In this document: positions 60,531 through 64,000 of the stretch, in pieces
Layout: each line of letters starts with the position of its first letter
Position numbering within the stretch: the stretch's first letter is position 1
Origin: DATNBU01 sp964476185
Lineage (GTDB): Bacteria > Desulfobacterota > Binatia > UBA1149 > CAITLU01
Assembly: GCA_964476185.1 (NCBI GenBank)
Contig: CAYYZO010000004.1
Location: 1-64,000 of the forward strand
Direction of reading: 5' to 3'
Length of the DNA stretch: 64,000 bases
The notes under the pieces: model-generated
Told to the model about the DNA's origin: nothing
The model's input: the letters and a program-made list of their open reading frames with translations, nothing else
The model's database searches: none
Program-made: the position numbers and the translations under genes

Positions 60531-61640
60531 ATGGGACTCGCGATCTCTTCCTTCGCCCGATCGATCTTCTCGCCGGCCGCTGCCGCCCCGCAGCGGCGCG
60601 CGCCGAGCCGCCGCTGGGCCCGCGGCGCCGCCCGGCCCGAGATGCTGCGCCTCGTCGTCGCCGAGGTGATCGTCGAGTCGCCGAGCACGCGGACCTTCGT
60701 GTTCGAGGACCGCGACCTGCGCTACCGCGCGGGACAGCACCTGACGGTCGTGGCCGGGATCGGAGGCCGCACGGTCCGCCGCTGCTACTCGTTCTCGAGC
60801 TCGCCGTCGGCGGGCTCGCGTCCGGCGATCACCGTGAAGAGGATCGATGGCGGGACGATGTCCGGCTGGCTGCACGACAACCTCCGCGCCGGCGACGAAC
60901 TGCGCGCGATGCCGCCGGCCGGCGAGTTCTCGATCGAGCCGGACCCGTCGCGCTCGCGGCGCGTCGGGATGATCGCCGGAGGCGTGGGCATCACCCCGCT
61001 GCTCAGCATGGCGGAGACGCTGCTGCGCGAGGAACCCGGCACGCAGGTCACGATGCTGTACGGCAGCCGCTGCCGCGACGAAGTGATCTTCCACGACCGG
61101 CTTCTCGCGCTCTCGCGCGAGTTCGGCGGACGCCTGGTCCTCGAACTCGTCGTGGAACTGGGCGACACGTCGTGGGACGGCCTCGTCGGACGCGTCGACG
61201 GCGACGCCGTTTCGCGGGTGGCCGGGACGCACGAAGCGGACGATTGGTACGTCTGCGGACCGCAGCCGATGATGGACGGGGCCGTCGCGGCACTGGCGCA
61301 GGCTGGTGTCGCGCCCGAGCGCGTCCGCGTCGAGCGCTTCGAGTACGCCGTGCCGTCCTCGGCGGACATCCCGACCTCTCCGGCCGCGCTGGTCTTCCAG
61401 CACAGCGGGAAGAAGGTCATCGCCCGCGCGGGTTCGACGATCCTCGAAGCGGCCGAGCAGGCCGGCGTCGCGCTCCCGTCGAGTTGCCGCATGGGCGGCT
61501 GCGGCGCCTGCAAGGTGAAGGTGGAGGGCAAGGTCGTCGCGGCCGAGCCGAACTGCCTGAGCGAGCGCGAACGGTCGGAAGGCTGGGCGCTCGCGTGCTG
61601 TTCGTACGGCGACGGGCGCGTCGTCGTGCGCGATTTCTGA
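60531..61640 (+). CDS. Flavin/2Fe-2S ferredoxin--NAD(P)H reductase
   Basis: A 369-residue electron-transfer protein. The ATG at 60531 has GGGAG upstream. Domains in order: basic N-terminal leader (1-45, possibly membrane-associated), FAD-binding barrel (about 46-145, with RCYSFSSSP as the FAD motif), NAD(P)-binding domain (GMIAGGVGITPLLSM, WYVCGPQPMMD), and a C-terminal plant-type 2Fe-2S domain with Cys319, Cys324, Cys327 and Cys356/357 (SSCRMGGCGACKV...ALACC). It resembles Bfr/VanB-like oxygenase reductases that pass electrons from NAD(P)H to an oxygenase, here probably the following diiron protein. Confidence 0.9.
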   Translation: MGLAISSFARSIFSPAAAAPQRRAPSRRWARGAARPEMLRLVVAEVIVESPSTRTFVFEDRDLRYRAGQHLTVVAGIGGRTVRRCYSFSSSPSAGSRPAITVKRIDGGTMSGWLHDNLRAGDELRAMPPAGEFSIEPDPSRSRRVGMIAGGVGITPLLSMAETLLREEPGTQVTMLYGSRCRDEVIFHDRLLALSREFGGRLVLELVVELGDTSWDGLVGRVDGDAVSRVAGTHEADDWYVCGPQPMMDGAVAALAQAGVAPERVRVERFEYAVPSSADIPTSPAALVFQHSGKKVIARAGSTILEAAEQAGVALPSSCRMGGCGACKVKVEGKVVAAEPNCLSERERSEGWALACCSYGDGRVVVRDF

Positions 61641-61695
61641 CCGGCCCGCCGGCCGGACCCGACCGAACACCGAATCCTCCAGGGAGTACCCGACG

Positions 61696-62868
<1,173 letters not shown>

Positions 62869-62941
62869 GCAGCCGGCTGCGTCGCCGGCTCGCCTCGCCC
62901 GCAGCGGGGACGGGGGCGCGGCAGGACGCGCCGAAACGAAG

Positions 62942-62975
62942 AAGGGCCGGCCGGGATCGCTCCCGGCCGGCCCTT
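62942..62975. terminator. Strong bidirectional rho-independent terminator
   Basis: AAGGGCCGGCCGGGA (62942-62956) is perfectly paired with TCCCGGCCGGCCCTT (62961-62975) around a TCGC loop, with TCCTTTTCCC after it and GAAACGAAG before. It lies 73 bp past the diiron gene stop codon and 39 bp from the stop of the convergent beta-barrel gene, so it can serve both. Confidence 0.8.
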
Positions 62976-63013
62976 TCCTTTTCCCGCGCCCCTCGGGCGC
63001 GTCGTGCCCGGGG

Positions 63014-63637
63014 TTACGGGCGGTACAGGAAGCCGAAGCTGAAGACGACCATGTCGTAGCCGTCGACCTCGCCGAATCCCAGCATGTAGCTGATGTCCGG
63101 GGTCAGCACGAGATTGCTGGTGATGTACCAGTCGAGCCCGATGCCGAAACGAAGGGCCGGCCCGTCGTCCGTCTTCTTGGTGTTCGCGGCCGCGGAGTTC
63201 GTCGTCTCCATGTCGAGGTAGTTCATGCCGAGAAGGCCGAACGGCTGCACCGCGCCGAGAGGGTAGTAGCCGCGCGCGTCGAGCCCGACCGCCCAGCCGT
63301 TGACCTCGCCGTTCGGCGAGTCGAACTCGACGTAGCGCTCGACGCGAAGGTCGCTGGATACCCACTTGTTGAAGCGGTAGCCGACCGTGGCGTTGAAGCC
63401 GCCGCTGTCGTCGGTGCTCATCCCGATCCCGTCGAAGTTCTCGAGCGCGTAGATGCCTCCGAAGCCGAGCAGGGGGCCGGAGCGCGTGGGGTCGTTGCTC
63501 TCTTCCTCGATGGTCTCGCGGAGGGTCTTCTTCGGTTTGGTGGCGAGGTCGCCGAGGTCCTCGTCCTGGGCGTGCGCCGCGGGGGCGGCGACGATCAAAG
63601 CGGCGAGGGTAAGGGCAAGCATGCGTCCGAACTTCAT
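63014..63637 (-). CDS. Outer-membrane beta-barrel protein
   Basis: A 207-residue protein. GGAGGAG precedes the ATG at 63637, a signal peptide ends at AHAQD (about residue 24), and a short charged segment follows (DLATKPKKTLRETIEEESNDP). The mature part shows alternating strands with aromatic girdles (LLGFGGIYALENF, FNATVGYRFNKWVSSDLRVERYVEF, FGLLGMNYLDME, FGIGLDWYITSNLVLTPDISYMLGF), and ends with the terminal aromatic signature FSFGFLYRP. It resembles OmpW/OMP_b-brl small barrels. The substrate or partner is unknown. It is convergent with the diiron gene. Confidence 0.8.
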   Translation of the reverse strand: MKFGRMLALTLAALIVAAPAAHAQDEDLGDLATKPKKTLRETIEEESNDPTRSGPLLGFGGIYALENFDGIGMSTDDSGGFNATVGYRFNKWVSSDLRVERYVEFDSPNGEVNGWAVGLDARGYYPLGAVQPFGLLGMNYLDMETTNSAAANTKKTDDGPALRFGIGLDWYITSNLVLTPDISYMLGFGEVDGYDMVVFSFGFLYRP

Positions 63638-63824
63638 TCGGCTCCTCCAGATGTGTTCGCGACGGGGCTTCCCGTCGTGCGGCGGGCTGGTCGCCTGCCG
63701 GTTGGCTGTTCGTATGGTCCCGTCGAATGGCGACCGGGATGCGCTTTCCCTCCGGTCGCCGTTCCTTCGACGACCGCGCAAGCCCGGCTGCTGACGAAGT
63801 TTTATCCGACGGACGCACGGGAGT

Positions 63825-63885
63825 CACGCCCGGCGCGGGGCGGCCCGGATCGCGGCCTCGATCCGCCGGGGCCCCGCCGGGCGTG
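63825..63885 (-). terminator. Nested hairpin after an incoming leftward gene
   Basis: CACGCCCGGCGCGGGG (63825-63840) pairs, with a bulge, with CCCCGCCGGGCGTG (63872-63885), and within it CGGATCG (63846-63852) pairs with CGATCCG (63859-63865). It lies 30 bp beyond the stop codon of the leftward gene at 63915. It is a likely stop signal, with no T run. Confidence 0.45.
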
Positions 63886-63914
63886 CAGGCCCGACCGCCC
63901 GCCGCCGGAGCGAC

Positions 63915-64000
63915 TCAGCGCCTCAGGCGCAGGACGAGGCGGAGCAGTGTCCTGGCCACGGGCGTCAGCCTGGTGCGCATGTACGCGTTCGCGGCGGCCC
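63915..64000 (-). CDS. 3' end of a leftward gene (partial)
   Basis: A TGA at 63915-63917 (reverse strand) ends a frame open to the window edge, encoding AANAYMRTRLTPVARTLLRLVLRLRR, a basic amphipathic C-terminus with G/C-ending codons. A structured terminator follows immediately, which supports a real gene end. The rest is outside the window. The function cannot be told. Confidence 0.5.
   Translation of the reverse strand, partial: AAANAYMRTRLTPVARTLLRLVLRLRR

Overview
The window is a stretch of high-G+C bacterial chromosome, densely coded on both strands. It shows no tRNA, rRNA, CRISPR array, insertion sequence or phage gene. Several traits suggest a Gram-negative bacterium of the deltaproteobacterial type (Myxococcota, Desulfobacterota or Binatota-like lineages). 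These are an outer-membrane porin and a beta-barrel protein, many secreted cysteine-rich proteins with Thr/Ser linkers and 'CDDGN..DGDGC' repeats, a dockerin-like protein, tandem-HTH MerR regulators and several lipid/acyl-CoA genes. This placement is inference; no phylogenetic marker is present.

Layout. 1-6300: a secreted dockerin-like protein, a patatin-like lipoprotein, a tiny membrane protein, the MscL channel, a histidine-kinase-like protein that lacks its phospho-acceptor histidine, and an NhaR-type LysR regulator. 6372-10547: dabB-dabA, a two-gene inorganic-carbon uptake complex divergent from the LysR gene. A beta-carbonic anhydrase lies far downstream (52.2 kb). 10722-20495: one leftward operon, merR-menG-menF-menD-menH-menB-menA-menC-menE, with all classical menaquinone genes except a DHNA-CoA thioesterase. 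Many of its genes overlap by 4 bp, and a nested palindrome sits directly before merR. 20667-23970: a MalY/PatB-type PLP enzyme and a divergent acyl-CoA dehydrogenase.

24266-30850: an island of four secreted proteins. Three carry cysteine-bracketed helical repeats; one of these ends in an ice-binding-like beta domain. The fourth is a right-handed beta-helix protein. 31012-34329: a D-cysteine desulfhydrase/ACC-deaminase-like enzyme, an HTH protein, a second patatin and an Hsp20 chaperone. 34688-41817: a PAS-PAS histidine kinase, an overlapping symporter/SGNH-hydrolase/polytopic membrane protein group, and ilvE. 41814-45618: an IclR regulator, a MatB-like malonyl-CoA ligase and a GT87-like membrane protein followed by an out-of-frame acidic tail.

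45818-52011: an OprO/OprP-like porin with three 11-bp-spaced Pho-box-like heptamers upstream, a membrane protein, a GST, a POT peptide transporter, a luciferase-like oxidoreductase and a Gly/Tyr-rich secreted protein. 52223-59505: a long leftward run of small metabolic enzymes in short overlapping pairs. 59625-62868: a MerR regulator, a flavin/2Fe-2S reductase and a diiron ferritin-like oxygenase with a complete four-Glu/two-His ligand set. This is the best candidate in the window for an undescribed redox system. The window closes with an outer-membrane beta-barrel gene and the 3' end of a leftward gene.
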